From: Myxococcaceae bacterium
Lineage (GTDB): Bacteria; Myxococcota_A; UBA9160
DNA length: 39,786 bases
Assembly (NCBI GenBank): GCA_905339255.1
Contig: CAJPFO010000240.1
Location: 1-39,786 of the forward strand
Direction of reading: 5' to 3'
Shown: positions 22,167 through 31,115 of the stretch, piece by piece
How the letters are laid out: every line of letters starts with the position of its first letter
How positions within the stretch are numbered: the stretch's first letter is position 1
Notes under the pieces: generated by a model
What the model was told of the DNA's origin: nothing
Database searches by the model: none
The model's input: only the letters and a program-made list of their open reading frames with translations
Program-made: the position numbers and the translations under genes

Positions 22167-23101
22167 GCGCCCCGTCGCTCCGACTCGTCGGACTTCGCAA
22201 GCGCTTCGGGCGGCGGGTGGCGCTCGATGGGATCGACCTCGACCTCGAGGGGGCCGGGCTCGTCGGAATCGTCGGCCCCGATGGTGCGGGAAAGACGACT
22301 CTCCTGCGCGCGATCGCGGGGCTTCTCGAGATCGAGGCCGAGCGGGCGAGCGTGCTCGGCGTCGACCTCCGCGAGGACGTACGCGCGCTCAAGGCGAGGA
22401 CGGGGTATGTCCCCCAGGCCTTCAGCCTCCAACCCGAGCTCTCGATCCGCGAGAACCTGGCGTTCACGGCGAGGCTGCATCGGCTCGGCGATCGTGAGTT
22501 TGCGACCCGGAGTGCGGATCTCCTCGAGCGGACCTCGCTCGCGCCCTTCGCCGACCGGCCGGCGGGAGCCCTCTCGGGCGGAATGAAGCAGAAGCTCGCC
22601 GTGGCGAATGCGCTGCTGCCGGAGCCCGATCTGCTCATCCTCGACGAGCCGACCGCGGGAGTCGACGTCGTTGCGCGAGCCGAGATCCGAGAGATCCTCG
22701 ACGAGCGCCGCCGCGAGACGCTCATCCTGCTCGCGACGAGCTACGTCGAAGAAGCGGCGGCGTGCGACCGGCTCGTCTATCTCGACGCGGGGCGTGTCGT
22801 CGCGGAAGGCTCGCCGGACGCGCTTTGCGAGGGGATCGGGCTCGGCATCTACCGGCTCTGGGGGGATGCCCCGGAGACGCTCGCACGCGCCGCACGGGAG
22901 CTCGCGTTCGTCGAGGCGGTGACGACGGGAGCGCGCTTCGCTCGCGTCGAGGCATCGCTCGCGCAGGCTCCCGACGAAGGGGAAGTCCTCGAGGTCCTCG
23001 GCGCGATCGACGGGCTGCGCCTTGCCGAGCGGGCGGATCTCGATCTCGAAGCGACGCTCGTGGCTCTCGCGAGGCGCGGCGCCGGGCGCGAGACTGCATG
23101 A
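22163..23101 (+). CDS. ABC transporter ATPase 1 (equivalent to the N-terminal half of YbhF)
   Basis: 312 aa from GTG 22163. Walker A GPDGAGKTTLL, Q-loop YVPQAFSLQPELSIREN, intact signature LSGGMKQKLAVA, Walker B LLILDEPTAGVDV, and a switch region LLATSYVEEAAACDRLVYLD in which the usual switch His is Ser/Tyr (ATSY rather than ATHY). The tail (residues 220-312) is a regulatory extension seen in drug-exporter ATPases. In E. coli two ATPase modules are fused in YbhF; here they are separate genes overlapping by four bases. The missing switch His in this module and the altered signature in the next suggest complementary division of labour at the two ATP sites. Confidence 0.9.
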   Translation: MSAPSLRLVGLRKRFGRRVALDGIDLDLEGAGLVGIVGPDGAGKTTLLRAIAGLLEIEAERASVLGVDLREDVRALKARTGYVPQAFSLQPELSIRENLAFTARLHRLGDREFATRSADLLERTSLAPFADRPAGALSGGMKQKLAVANALLPEPDLLILDEPTAGVDVVARAEIREILDERRRETLILLATSYVEEAAACDRLVYLDAGRVVAEGSPDALCEGIGLGIYRLWGDAPETLARAARELAFVEAVTTGARFARVEASLAQAPDEGEVLEVLGAIDGLRLAERADLDLEATLVALARRGAGRETA

Positions 23102-24039
23102 GTGGGCCCGCGATCCGCGCTCGCCGGCTCACGAGACGCTTTGGAGATTTCGTCGCGGTTTCTGCACTCGACCTCGAAATCGAGCGGGGATCGATCTTCG
23201 CATTCCTCGGTGGGAACGGCTCTGGCAAGAGCACGACGATCCGCATGCTGATCGGTCTCCTCACGCCGAGCGAGGGCGAGATCGAGGTCGATGGGGTCGA
23301 CGTGATCCGGCACCCACGCCGGGTCCGCGATCGTGTCGGGTACATGGGCCAGCGCGTGAGCCTCTACCAGGGGCTTTCGCTTCTCGAGAACGTCGAGTTC
23401 TACGCGGGGCTCTACGGGCTTCGCGGAGCATCGCTCGAACGCCGCTGGCGAGACCTCTTCGCGCGCTTCGATCTGATGGCTGCCGCGAAGGAGCGGCCCG
23501 AGAACCTGCCCGCAGGGCTCCGCCAGCGAGCGGGCCTTGCGCTCAGCATCCTGCACTCCCCGCGGATCCTCTTTCTCGACGAGCCCACGGCCGGGGTCGA
23601 CGTTCACTCGCGGACCGTCTTCTACGACCTGATCCGCGAGCAGCGCGCCGAGGGCGTGACGGTCTTCCTGACCACGCATTTCCTCGAGGAAGTCGACGAT
23701 TGCGATCGGGTCTGTTTCATCGACGCCGGTCGGCTCGTCGCCGACGCGAGCCCCGAATCGCTTCGGGAACGCTACTCGGAGGGGACGACGCTCCGGCTCC
23801 GGGTGTCCGATGCCGAGGGGGATGCGACGCTCGCGAAGCTGCGTGTCGCGGGCTTCGTTCCCGAAAGGGAGGCGCAGGAGATCGTCGTCCGTGTACCGCG
23901 CTTCGATGTCGCCACGCAGGAGCAGCTCGTCGCCGTTCTCGGAAACGCTCCGCTCGGCCTCCGTGTTTCGCCCGCTCCGATGAACCAGGTCTTCGAGCGT
24001 CTGATCGTCGCCGCACGCGCGAGCGGGGGCGACGTATGA
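23098..24039 (+). CDS. ABC transporter ATPase 2 (equivalent to the C-terminal half of YbhF)
   Basis: 313 aa from ATG 23098. Walker A GGNGSGKSTTIR, Q-loop VGYMGQRVSLYQGLSLLEN, Walker B ILFLDEPTAGVDV and switch His LTTHFLEEVDDCDR are all intact. The ABC signature is LPAGLRQRAGLA instead of LSGGQRQR, so the site formed with this motif may be weak; the YbhF family often shows a similar Pro-Ala-Gly replacement. The C-terminal extension (RVSDAEGDATLAKLRVAGF, RVPRFDVATQEQLVAVL) is a typical drug-exporter ATPase domain. It forms a heterodimer with ATPase 1 and couples to the two downstream permeases. Confidence 0.9.
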   Translation: MSGPAIRARRLTRRFGDFVAVSALDLEIERGSIFAFLGGNGSGKSTTIRMLIGLLTPSEGEIEVDGVDVIRHPRRVRDRVGYMGQRVSLYQGLSLLENVEFYAGLYGLRGASLERRWRDLFARFDLMAAAKERPENLPAGLRQRAGLALSILHSPRILFLDEPTAGVDVHSRTVFYDLIREQRAEGVTVFLTTHFLEEVDDCDRVCFIDAGRLVADASPESLRERYSEGTTLRLRVSDAEGDATLAKLRVAGFVPEREAQEIVVRVPRFDVATQEQLVAVLGNAPLGLRVSPAPMNQVFERLIVAARASGGDV

Positions 24040-25166
24040 GTCTGCGGCGGCTCTGGACCCTCGTCGTGCGCGAGGTGCGGGCGACACTTCGCGACCCCTT
24101 CACGATGGTCGCGCTCGTCGCGGTCCCGCTCTCGGCGCTTCTCGCATTCGGATTCGTCCTCGACACGAACGTGCGAGGCCTCGACCTCGGGGTCCACGAT
24201 GCGAGCCGCTCGGCTGCGAGCCGAAGGCTTCTCGCCGACCTGACGGCGACGGGAGCCTTCGTCGCGAGGCCGTATCCCGACCGGAGTGCTCTCGACGCAG
24301 CGCTGGTGAGCGGTGAGATCGCGGTCGGCCTCGTGCTCCCGCCGGATTTCGAGCGCGGAGCCTCTCGTGGCGCGGGCTCGCCGCGGCCGGAGGTGCAGGT
24401 GCTCTACGACGGCGCCGAGGCGGTCCTGGCCGGGAACTCGGAAGCGTTCCTCTCGGCACTCGTCGCCGCTTCGGGAGCGCGGCTCGTCCTGCGGCCGCTC
24501 GGCGCTTCGTCGGCGCGGACGGGGCAGGGGATCTCGGTCGTCACCAAGGCGCTCTACAACCCGAAGCTCGAGGGCAAGCCCTTCATGGTGGCCGGGACGT
24601 TCGGCTTCGTGTTGAGCTTCCTCACGGTGCTGATCACGGTGGTGACGATCGTGAACGAGCGTGCGGCGGGGACGTTCGACCAACTCCAGCTCACACCCGC
24701 GACGAACCTCGAGATCCTGCTCGGAAAGCTGCTTCCGCTCGGCGCGGTCTTCGCACTCGACGTGGTCCTGATGGTGCTCGTGGCGGGATTCGTTCTCGGG
24801 GTCTGGCCGGCAGGCAACGCACTCGTCTTCGTCGCGATCTCCTCGGCCTACGTGCTCACGTCACTGGCTCTCGGCCTGCTCATCTCGGCGACCTCGAAGA
24901 CGGGGATGGAAGCCGTCCAAAAGAGCGTGATCCTCTCGATCCCGCTCGTCCAGCTCTCTGGTTTCTCCTTCGCAATCGCGAGCATGCCGACTCCGGTACG
25001 CTGGCTCGCCGAGCTCCTGCCGGCGACGCACTACATCCGGGTGAGCCGAGCGATCTACATCCGGGGCGAGGGCTTCTTCGATCTCCTGCCCGAGCTCGGT
25101 CTCCTGTTCCTCCTCGGAGCCGTTCCCGTGGTGGGGGCACTGCGCTCGCTCGGGCGTCGCGCATGA
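24036..25166 (+). CDS. ybhS: ABC-2 type permease 1 (YbhS-like)
   Basis: 376 aa from ATG 24036 (ATGA overlap). Layout of ABC-2 drug exporters: a first transmembrane helix after RDPFTMVALVAVPLSALLAFGF, a large extracytoplasmic domain (residues about 45-175), then five helices from MVAGTFGFVLSFLTVLITVVTIV onward. The INxERxxGTxxQL-type motif, here IVNERAAGTFDQLQLTP, is the amphipathic coupling element of ABC-2 permeases. It pairs with permease 2 to form the channel. Gene symbol by position in the operon. Confidence 0.88.
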   Translation: MSLRRLWTLVVREVRATLRDPFTMVALVAVPLSALLAFGFVLDTNVRGLDLGVHDASRSAASRRLLADLTATGAFVARPYPDRSALDAALVSGEIAVGLVLPPDFERGASRGAGSPRPEVQVLYDGAEAVLAGNSEAFLSALVAASGARLVLRPLGASSARTGQGISVVTKALYNPKLEGKPFMVAGTFGFVLSFLTVLITVVTIVNERAAGTFDQLQLTPATNLEILLGKLLPLGAVFALDVVLMVLVAGFVLGVWPAGNALVFVAISSAYVLTSLALGLLISATSKTGMEAVQKSVILSIPLVQLSGFSFAIASMPTPVRWLAELLPATHYIRVSRAIYIRGEGFFDLLPELGLLFLLGAVPVVGALRSLGRRA

Positions 25167-26299
25167 CGGGGTTCCTCTCGAACGTGCTCGCGCTCGCCTA
25201 CCGCGAGGCGACGGTGATGCGCCACGATCGCGCGTTCATGGGCATGATGGTGGCACAGCCGATCGTGATGCTGGTCCTGCTCGGAGCCGTGCTCTCGACG
25301 CAGCCCTGGAACGTTTCGTGGGTCGTGATCGACCGGAGCGGCACCGAGCTCTCGCGAAGGCTGGTGGCGGAAATCGAAGCGACGGGTCGCTTCGAAGAGC
25401 CGCAGCGGGTCCAGAGCCTCGAGGAGGGGAGGCGGAGGCTTCGTAGCGGCGACGCGCTGCTCCTCCTCGTGATTCCCTCCGAGCTCCGCCGCGAGGCCGA
25501 GCGTTCGCAGGCCGAGGTGCAACTCCTGCTCGACGGCGCGGATCCGCTCACGGCGGCGCGCGCCGCCGGGCTCGTCACTGGCGTCGCGAGCCGCGTGGGT
25601 GTCGAGGCGAGCCTTCCGGAGCGAGTCGAGCGGCTCCCGGAGAACCGCAGCAGCGGCTCGTTCGCGATCCGCGCGCGCTTCTGGTTCAACGCCACCCTCG
25701 CCGATCGCGACTTCTTTCTCGCCACGCTCGCGGGAATGCTGCTCACGAACCTCTGCCTCTCGGTGACCTCGGGAGGTCTCGTGGCGGAGCGCGAGAGCGG
25801 GACCTTCGAGCAGACCCTCTCGCTGCCGACATCGCCGCTCGAGATGGTGCTCGGCAAGATCCTGCCCTACGTCGGTGCGAGCTACGGCGTGCTGCTGCTC
25901 GCCTTTCTCGGCGCGGGGCTCGTTTTCGGCGTATGGCCGAGCGGGAGCATCGTAGGCCTCGGGCTCCTCACCTTGCCCTTCGTGCTCGCGTCTCTCTCGA
26001 TCGGGGTGCTGATCTCGACGATCGCAAGGACGAGCACGCAGGCGGTGTTTCTCACCACGTTCTCGATCCTGCCGTCGATGGTGCTCTCGGGAGTGCTCTT
26101 CCCGTACCAGCTCATGCCGTCCGGGATCCGGGAGATCGGCGCCGTGATTCCGCTTCGCTGGTACCAGATCGGTCTGCGCAGGCTCGTGACGCGCGGAGGC
26201 GACCTCTCGGACGTCATCGAGCCGCTCCTCGCGCTCTGGCTCCTCTTCGGTCTCCTGCTGCTCCTGATCCGGTTCCGTCTACGGCCGCGGTTGGCCTAG
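25163..26299 (+). CDS. ybhR: ABC-2 type permease 2 (YbhR-like)
   Basis: 378 aa from ATG 25163 (ATGA overlap). Same fold as its neighbour: first helix FMGMMVAQPIVMLVLLGAVL, extracytoplasmic domain (residues 45-180), then helices from FFLATLAGMLLTNLCLSV. The coupling motif reads VAERESGTFEQTLSLPTSPLEMVLGK. The terminal part contains LFPYQLMPSGIREIGAVIPLRWYQIGLR, characteristic of YbhR/YbhS-type exporters. Last gene of the operon; its stop is 20 bases inside a convergent alpha-mannosidase gene. Confidence 0.88.
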   Translation: MTGFLSNVLALAYREATVMRHDRAFMGMMVAQPIVMLVLLGAVLSTQPWNVSWVVIDRSGTELSRRLVAEIEATGRFEEPQRVQSLEEGRRRLRSGDALLLLVIPSELRREAERSQAEVQLLLDGADPLTAARAAGLVTGVASRVGVEASLPERVERLPENRSSGSFAIRARFWFNATLADRDFFLATLAGMLLTNLCLSVTSGGLVAERESGTFEQTLSLPTSPLEMVLGKILPYVGASYGVLLLAFLGAGLVFGVWPSGSIVGLGLLTLPFVLASLSIGVLISTIARTSTQAVFLTTFSILPSMVLSGVLFPYQLMPSGIREIGAVIPLRWYQIGLRRLVTRGGDLSDVIEPLLALWLLFGLLLLLIRFRLRPRLA

Positions 26300-29203
26300 G
26301 AGATCGACCGGAGGCGGGCCGGGTCGATCTCCTGGCGGAGCGGGGGCGAAGCCGGCCTCGATGTCGGCGATCTGGTGCGCCCGGAGCTCGATCTCGACGG
26401 TGTCGGAATCGAAACGAAGCCGGGTCGAAGTCTCGGGACGGCCGAGGAGGTCGACGGCCTCGAAACGGTTCGCGCCGGGGACTCGAACGTGGACCCGACG
26501 GGGATGTCCACTGCTTTCGTAGACGCGGATGCGGAGCGCCGCCGATCCGCCCGGCTCGATCGCGGAGACGATCACGGCGGGATCGTCGATCTCGACGAGG
26601 CGATCCCCGTCGCGGAGCCTTCCGCCTGCACCGTCGCCGATCGCGAAGGCGTGCGGCGGGTCCGCGAAGCGGTGCGCTCGCGAGACGACCTCGGGATCGT
26701 CCACCGGGTGCACGAAGAGCAAGAGCTCCGCGTGGAAGGTTCCCTGCGCCTGCGCGCCCGGCGTCGCGAAGAGGGGGCCCGCGGGAGCAGGGCGGAGCGA
26801 GAGATCGCTCGCGGAGAGCCATCCGACCGCTCGGAGCAGCGTGACGGCGAGCGCGCTCGTTCCGTCGGCCTCGGGGAGGGCCTCGACCTCGCTGTTTCCG
26901 CGCGCGGCGACGCTGAGCGCGGCAATCGAGCCTGCGAGCGTCGCGAAGCGGCGCTGCGGACAGGCACCGATCGGGAACTCCGCCGGATCTTCGCTTCCGA
27001 ACGCCGTGCGATCGGGAGCGATCGGCCGATCGACGACTTCGAAGGCCGATTCGACGCGGAAGCGCTCTGCGGCAAAGGGCGCGCGAAAGAGCAGGCGCAG
27101 CCGGTGATCCCGGGCGCGGTTCTGGCCACGGACCGAGATCTCGATCGCGTCGACTCCCTCCGCGACGCGAAGGCGCAACTCGACCGGGAGATCGACCACT
27201 CGATCGCTCCGCCCGCGGCGGTCCGGCGTGAGTCCCTCGGGAACGCGGAAGACGAGGGCGATCGAGAGCGTCGCCTCGGCTCCGTCGGCCGATGCGACGC
27301 GAACCCTCGCGCGCGCGGGGCGATCGATCGATCGTGCGGACGCCACGGGATCGAAGTTGTAGGTGTCGCCGCGATCGCCTTCGGAGACGACGCGGAGCGC
27401 ATCGTCGATCACGAGCCCATCGCTTCGTCGCTCGAGTCTGACGCGACCCATGGCGTCTGCGTCGACGCGCCAGAGCGAGCTCTCGACGAAGGCCCCTCCG
27501 GCGATCCGACCGCTCGCGAGTCGCGGTGAACCGCGCGCGCGGCCGGCTCCGATCCGGTAGACGCGAAGCCCGTGACCCGCCAGCCGATCGACGAAGGAGA
27601 CGAGCACGCGAGCCGGCCGAAGCAGCTCGATCGAGAGCTCGCGAAGCGTGGGGTCCGCGAGAACCGTGGCGAGCGATCGCTTCGCCTCGGCGAAATCGAA
27701 ATCGCCGCGTGGCACGCTCCCGGCGATCACGACGACGCGCAGGCGGTCGTCCGTGCGCTCGAAGGCGACCCGGTTCGCATGGTAGCCCATCATCTCGCGT
27801 GGGAGATCGGCGAGCATCGCGCGGGCGAGATCGAGCGAGAAGCTCGACCGCCAGGCGGCGCCGGGCTCGACCCCCTCGACGTGGGCCGGGATCTGCCGGT
27901 CGTTCGCACCGCGAACGTGCGCGAGCAGACGACGCCCCGGCTCGACTCCGGCCGGATCGAGCCCCGGGAGGTCGAGCTCGAGCGCGGCTTCTACGCGCGC
28001 GACGCCCGAGGCGTGGGGGTTCCAGACGGCGAAGGCATCGCCGGCACGCTCGCTTCGAGCCGGGCGCTCGAGCGCCGAGGCGACCGCAGACTCGACACCC
28101 TCGAGCTGCGCCCGGACGAGCGCTTCCACGCGGTCGAAGCGCGTCTCCATCTGGGCGTGGACGGCGTCGACCGAGCAGCCGCAGATCGAATCGTGGGGAT
28201 GGTTCTCGAGCGCAACGCTCCACGTGAAGCTCAAGAGCTCGCCATCGACACGAGCGCCGAGGCGGCCGGCGAGGGCTGCGAGGGGCTCGAGGACCCGGCA
28301 GAGCCAGCGATCGTTCGCAGCGTCACGCTGCTTCTGTGCGAGGCGCGAAGAGGCGCATCCCGGAAGCAGGGGAGCGCGCAGGCCGGAGCGGAGCTCTCCG
28401 CGATGCGAGGGCGCCGTCGCGGCCTGCTCCTCGGCAAGTCGCTCGAGCATCCGAGGAAGGGTCGAGATCTCGAAGTGGCGGTCGCTTCCGGGTCGCGCCG
28501 TCGCCTTCCGCAACGCAGCCGGGAGCCCGGGTTGCGGCGGGAGGTGGTCGCTTCCGTTCATGAGGCAGAAGGTCGAGCCCGGAACGAAGCCCCGGAGCTC
28601 CGTGACGATGCGATCGAGTCGCCTCGCGAGCAGGGCGGGATCGAGGGGCAGGTTCGCCGCGTTGCCGTAGCCGGTCGCGAGATAGAGCGTGAGGATCCGG
28701 CTTCCGTCGGGCGCCTCCCACCAGAAAGCACTCTCGCGTACGTCGTCACCGACGCCGCGCCAGAGTGCGGCCCCCTCGAAGCCGAAGCGGCAGAAGATCT
28801 GCGGAAGCTGCCCCACGTGGCCGAACTGGTCGGGGACGTAGCCGACTCGCATCGCCTGGCCGAGGGCCTCGGCCTTTGCGAGGCCCATGCGGAGGTTGCG
28901 GATCAGGGCCTCTGCGGAGACGAGCCATTCGTCCGGCAGCACGTGCCAGGGCCCGACGAGGAGCCTCCCGTCCCGGACGAGCTTCTCGATGCGAGGCCTC
29001 GCATCGGGGCGAACGGCAAGGTAGTCGTCGACGACGATCGTCTGACCGTCGAGCATGAAGTGGCGAAAGCCCGGATCGCCCTCGAGCAAGGCGAGGACCT
29101 CGTCGACGAGCGCGACGAGCCGAACCCGGAACTCCTCGTGCGACCGGTACCATTCGCGGTCCCAGTGCGTGTGGGGAACGACGACGAGGGTCTCTTGGGG
29201 CAA
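26279..29203 (-). CDS. glycoside hydrolase family 38 alpha-mannosidase
   Basis: 974 aa from TTG 29203, chosen because GGAG lies eight bases upstream and the protein then begins just before the catalytic domain; a longer frame upstream has no good site. The N-terminal barrel holds the GH38 zinc/active-site motifs: VVVPHTHWDREWY (zinc-binding His and Asp, residues about 11-15) and GYVPDQFGHVGQLPQIF with the probable nucleophile Asp. A further conserved LENHPHDSICGCSVDAVH is the family's second zinc/His region. The C-terminal half is a large beta-sandwich. No signal peptide, so cytoplasmic; it would trim alpha-mannosides taken up or recycled. Convergent with the exporter operon (21-base overlap). 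Confidence 0.88.
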   Translation of the reverse strand: MPQETLVVVPHTHWDREWYRSHEEFRVRLVALVDEVLALLEGDPGFRHFMLDGQTIVVDDYLAVRPDARPRIEKLVRDGRLLVGPWHVLPDEWLVSAEALIRNLRMGLAKAEALGQAMRVGYVPDQFGHVGQLPQIFCRFGFEGAALWRGVGDDVRESAFWWEAPDGSRILTLYLATGYGNAANLPLDPALLARRLDRIVTELRGFVPGSTFCLMNGSDHLPPQPGLPAALRKATARPGSDRHFEISTLPRMLERLAEEQAATAPSHRGELRSGLRAPLLPGCASSRLAQKQRDAANDRWLCRVLEPLAALAGRLGARVDGELLSFTWSVALENHPHDSICGCSVDAVHAQMETRFDRVEALVRAQLEGVESAVASALERPARSERAGDAFAVWNPHASGVARVEAALELDLPGLDPAGVEPGRRLLAHVRGANDRQIPAHVEGVEPGAAWRSSFSLDLARAMLADLPREMMGYHANRVAFERTDDRLRVVVIAGSVPRGDFDFAEAKRSLATVLADPTLRELSIELLRPARVLVSFVDRLAGHGLRVYRIGAGRARGSPRLASGRIAGGAFVESSLWRVDADAMGRVRLERRSDGLVIDDALRVVSEGDRGDTYNFDPVASARSIDRPARARVRVASADGAEATLSIALVFRVPEGLTPDRRGRSDRVVDLPVELRLRVAEGVDAIEISVRGQNRARDHRLRLLFRAPFAAERFRVESAFEVVDRPIAPDRTAFGSEDPAEFPIGACPQRRFATLAGSIAALSVAARGNSEVEALPEADGTSALAVTLLRAVGWLSASDLSLRPAPAGPLFATPGAQAQGTFHAELLLFVHPVDDPEVVSRAHRFADPPHAFAIGDGAGGRLRDGDRLVEIDDPAVIVSAIEPGGSAALRIRVYESSGHPRRVHVRVPGANRFEAVDLLGRPETSTRLRFDSDTVEIELRAHQIADIEAGFAPAPPGDRPGPPPVDLLGQPRP

Positions 29204-29327
29204 CCGGGCTCCGTGGAAAGGAGCCGGATCGTACCAGACGCTTCGAGCAGAGAGGCACACGGATCTCGCGGCGAGGGCGCACCCTTCGCCGTGCGTCGCG
29301 CCGCTCGGCTCGAAAGCCGATCCGCCG

Positions 29328-29813
29328 CTACGGTCTCCAGTCCGGCGGCGGGCGGGAGATGCTCGCGAGGGCCTCGACCACGCCCTCCGAGGGCAGCGCA
29401 CCGGCGGCCGCTGCGCGCGCCAAATCGACGAGCGACACCAAGCCGAGCAGTTGTCCGGCCTCGTCGACCACCGGCAGGCGGCGCACGTGACGGTCCCGGA
29501 GCCGCCGCACGACCTCGACCGCATCCTCGCCCGGGCGGCAGCAGACGACGTCGCTCGCCATCGCCACCTCGACGGGGATCTCGGAGAGCGACTTTCCCTG
29601 GGTCCACGCCGCCATGCAGATGTCGCGATCCGTGATCATCCCCACCACGCGTCGCTCGGGGCCGGTGACGACGGGTAGAACACCGCAGTCTCCGGTCCAG
29701 AGCAGCCTCGCGGCCGAGGCGAGGTCGTGGTCGGGGCCGCAGGTGCGGACCTTCTTCGACATGATGTCCGAGACCCGGACCATGGGTCGCAAAGTCGAGG
29801 TTCGCTCGGTCAT
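29328..29813 (-). CDS. CBS-domain pair protein
   Basis: 161 aa from ATG 29813, with GGAGTGCCC directly upstream. Two CBS domains in tandem: VSDIMSKKVRTCGPDHDLASAARLLWTGDCGVLPVV with VVGMITDRDICMAAW, then VAMASDVVCCRPGEDAVEVVRRLRDRHVRRLPVVDEAGQLLGLVSLVDLARAA. Such stand-alone pairs bind adenine nucleotides and act as energy-state sensors for partner proteins. It lies 124 bases upstream of the mannosidase on the same strand, and could be co-transcribed. The divergent gene to the right starts 192 bases away. Confidence 0.9.
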   Translation of the reverse strand: MTERTSTLRPMVRVSDIMSKKVRTCGPDHDLASAARLLWTGDCGVLPVVTGPERRVVGMITDRDICMAAWTQGKSLSEIPVEVAMASDVVCCRPGEDAVEVVRRLRDRHVRRLPVVDEAGQLLGLVSLVDLARAAAAGALPSEGVVEALASISRPPPDWRP

Positions 29814-30005
29814 GGGCACTCCGTTCGCGTATGGGGCCGCGCTCTCGAGCAAGTGTCGAAGCAACCCGCGTGCCAGCACGGCGAATCCCTGCGGCTGCGA
29901 TTGGCCCGCGAACTGCGGCCGGGCGCCGCCCGGCTGTGACGGCGCGGCACAGGCCGCGCGGTTTCGAATGCGCCGCGAACGCGAGGCTCCTAAGCTCGGC
30001 CGGAG

Positions 30006-30938
30006 ATGACGACGCAATCCCGAACGGCCCGGCGCCCTCGTCCCGCTCGCGCCGCGGAGGTCGAAGCGCTGCACCAGACGCTCTCGAACTGGGGCCGCTT
30101 CGGCGAACGGGACCAGCTCGGGACACTCAATCTCGTCACGCGGGAGCGCAGCGCGGCCGCGGCCGCGCTGGTTCGGACCGGACGGAGCGTTTCGTGCGCG
30201 CGCGCGATCGACACGGAGCCTTCGGCCGAGAACCCGCAGCCCGCGCTCCATCACATGATCGGGACCGCGTCGGAGGGGTGGGGCGGGGACTTCCTCGCCC
30301 TCGCACCGCACGGCTACGCGACCTCCCACATCGACGCGCTCTGCCACATCTTCCACGCCGGAATGCTCTACAACGGCTATTCGTGCCAGCGCGTCACGGC
30401 GCGCGGCGCGCTCGACCTCTCGATCGACGCGCTGCGCGATGGCGTGGTCGCGCGAGGCGTGCTCCTCGATCCTCCGCGCGTCGATGGGCGCCCCTTTCTC
30501 GAGCCGGGAGAGGCGCTCCATCCCGAGGATCTCGAGCGGGCCGAGGTGGAAAGCGGCGCGCGCGCGGGTCCCGGAGACGTGCTGCTCGTGCGTACGGGGC
30601 GCTGGCGCCTGCGCGATGAACGCGGGAGCTGGGATCCCCGCGAGCGGCTTGCCGGGCTGCATGCCTCGTGCCTCCCGTGGCTGCGAGAGCGGGACGTTTC
30701 GGTGCTCGGAAGCGACGGCGTTTCCGACGTGATCCCTTCGGGAGTCGAGGGGGCGAGGCTCCCGATCCACGAGGTCGGGATCGTCGCGATGGGCCTCCAC
30801 CTCCTCGACAACCTCGACCTCGAAGCGCTTTCCGCGGCGTGCAGCGAGGAAGGCCGATCCTCTTTCCTGCTGGTACTCGCACCACTCGTGCTCGCGCGAG
30901 GGACGGCCTCACCGCTCAACCCGATCGCGGTCTTCTGA
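30006..30938 (+). CDS. cyclase-family protein (kynurenine-formamidase-like metal hydrolase)
   Basis: 310 aa. The fold is that of the 'cyclase family' (PF04199), Mn/Zn-dependent amide or polyketide hydrolases. Visible pattern: NWGRFGERDQLGTLNLVT near the N-terminus, a metal site with SHIDALCHIFH (H-x-D-x3-H; the usual Pro is Leu), RGVLLDPPRV, GDVLLVRTGRW, LHASCLPWLRERDVSVLGSDG and PIHEVGIVAMGLHLLDNLDLE near the C-terminus, which contains the second conserved His. The start ATG has GGAG immediately adjacent and no properly spaced site, so translation may be leaderless. The natural substrate is unclear; many homologues sit with aromatic-degradation or thiolase genes, as here. Confidence 0.8.
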   Translation: MTTQSRTARRPRPARAAEVEALHQTLSNWGRFGERDQLGTLNLVTRERSAAAAALVRTGRSVSCARAIDTEPSAENPQPALHHMIGTASEGWGGDFLALAPHGYATSHIDALCHIFHAGMLYNGYSCQRVTARGALDLSIDALRDGVVARGVLLDPPRVDGRPFLEPGEALHPEDLERAEVESGARAGPGDVLLVRTGRWRLRDERGSWDPRERLAGLHASCLPWLRERDVSVLGSDGVSDVIPSGVEGARLPIHEVGIVAMGLHLLDNLDLEALSAACSEEGRSSFLLVLAPLVLARGTASPLNPIAVF

Positions 30939-31025
30939 TCGCGAAACGCGGCGCAGCAGCCGTCGGTGGGCTCCCGGTCGCGGGCCCGATACGGGTCTGC
31001 GCGTTCGCTCGCGTGGCGAGTCGGG

Positions 31026-31055
31026 TTGACATGGAAGGTGTCGTCACGGCATTCT
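31026..31055 (+). promoter_or_regulatory. sigma-70-type promoter of the OB-fold/thiolase operon
   Basis: A perfect TTGACA (31026-31031) is followed after 18 bases by CATTCT (31050-31055, three of six matches to TATAAT). Transcription would start near 31062, at the edge of the 20-base palindrome. This is one of the few consensus -35 boxes I noticed in the GC-rich window. Confidence 0.55.
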
Positions 31056-31062
31056 CCGCTCC

Positions 31063-31082
31063 GGTTGACTCGTGAGTCAACC
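31063..31082 (+). promoter_or_regulatory. perfect 20-bp palindromic operator
   Basis: GGTTGACTC-GT-GAGTCAACC: 9-base arms, perfectly complementary, two-base spacer. It covers the expected transcription start of the downstream operon and is therefore well placed to block it. The size and symmetry fit a dimeric TetR-type or similar repressor. No regulator gene adjoins it, so the repressor is encoded elsewhere. Confidence 0.6.
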
Positions 31083-31115
31083 AGAGTCGGACCCGCAACG
31101 GAGGAGATCCTCGCG

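Noticed and set aside
27572-29635. 687-codon open frame on the plus strand opposite the GH38 gene
   Set aside because: Antisense shadow with no protein-like pattern; the minus strand has clear GH38 motifs across the same bases.
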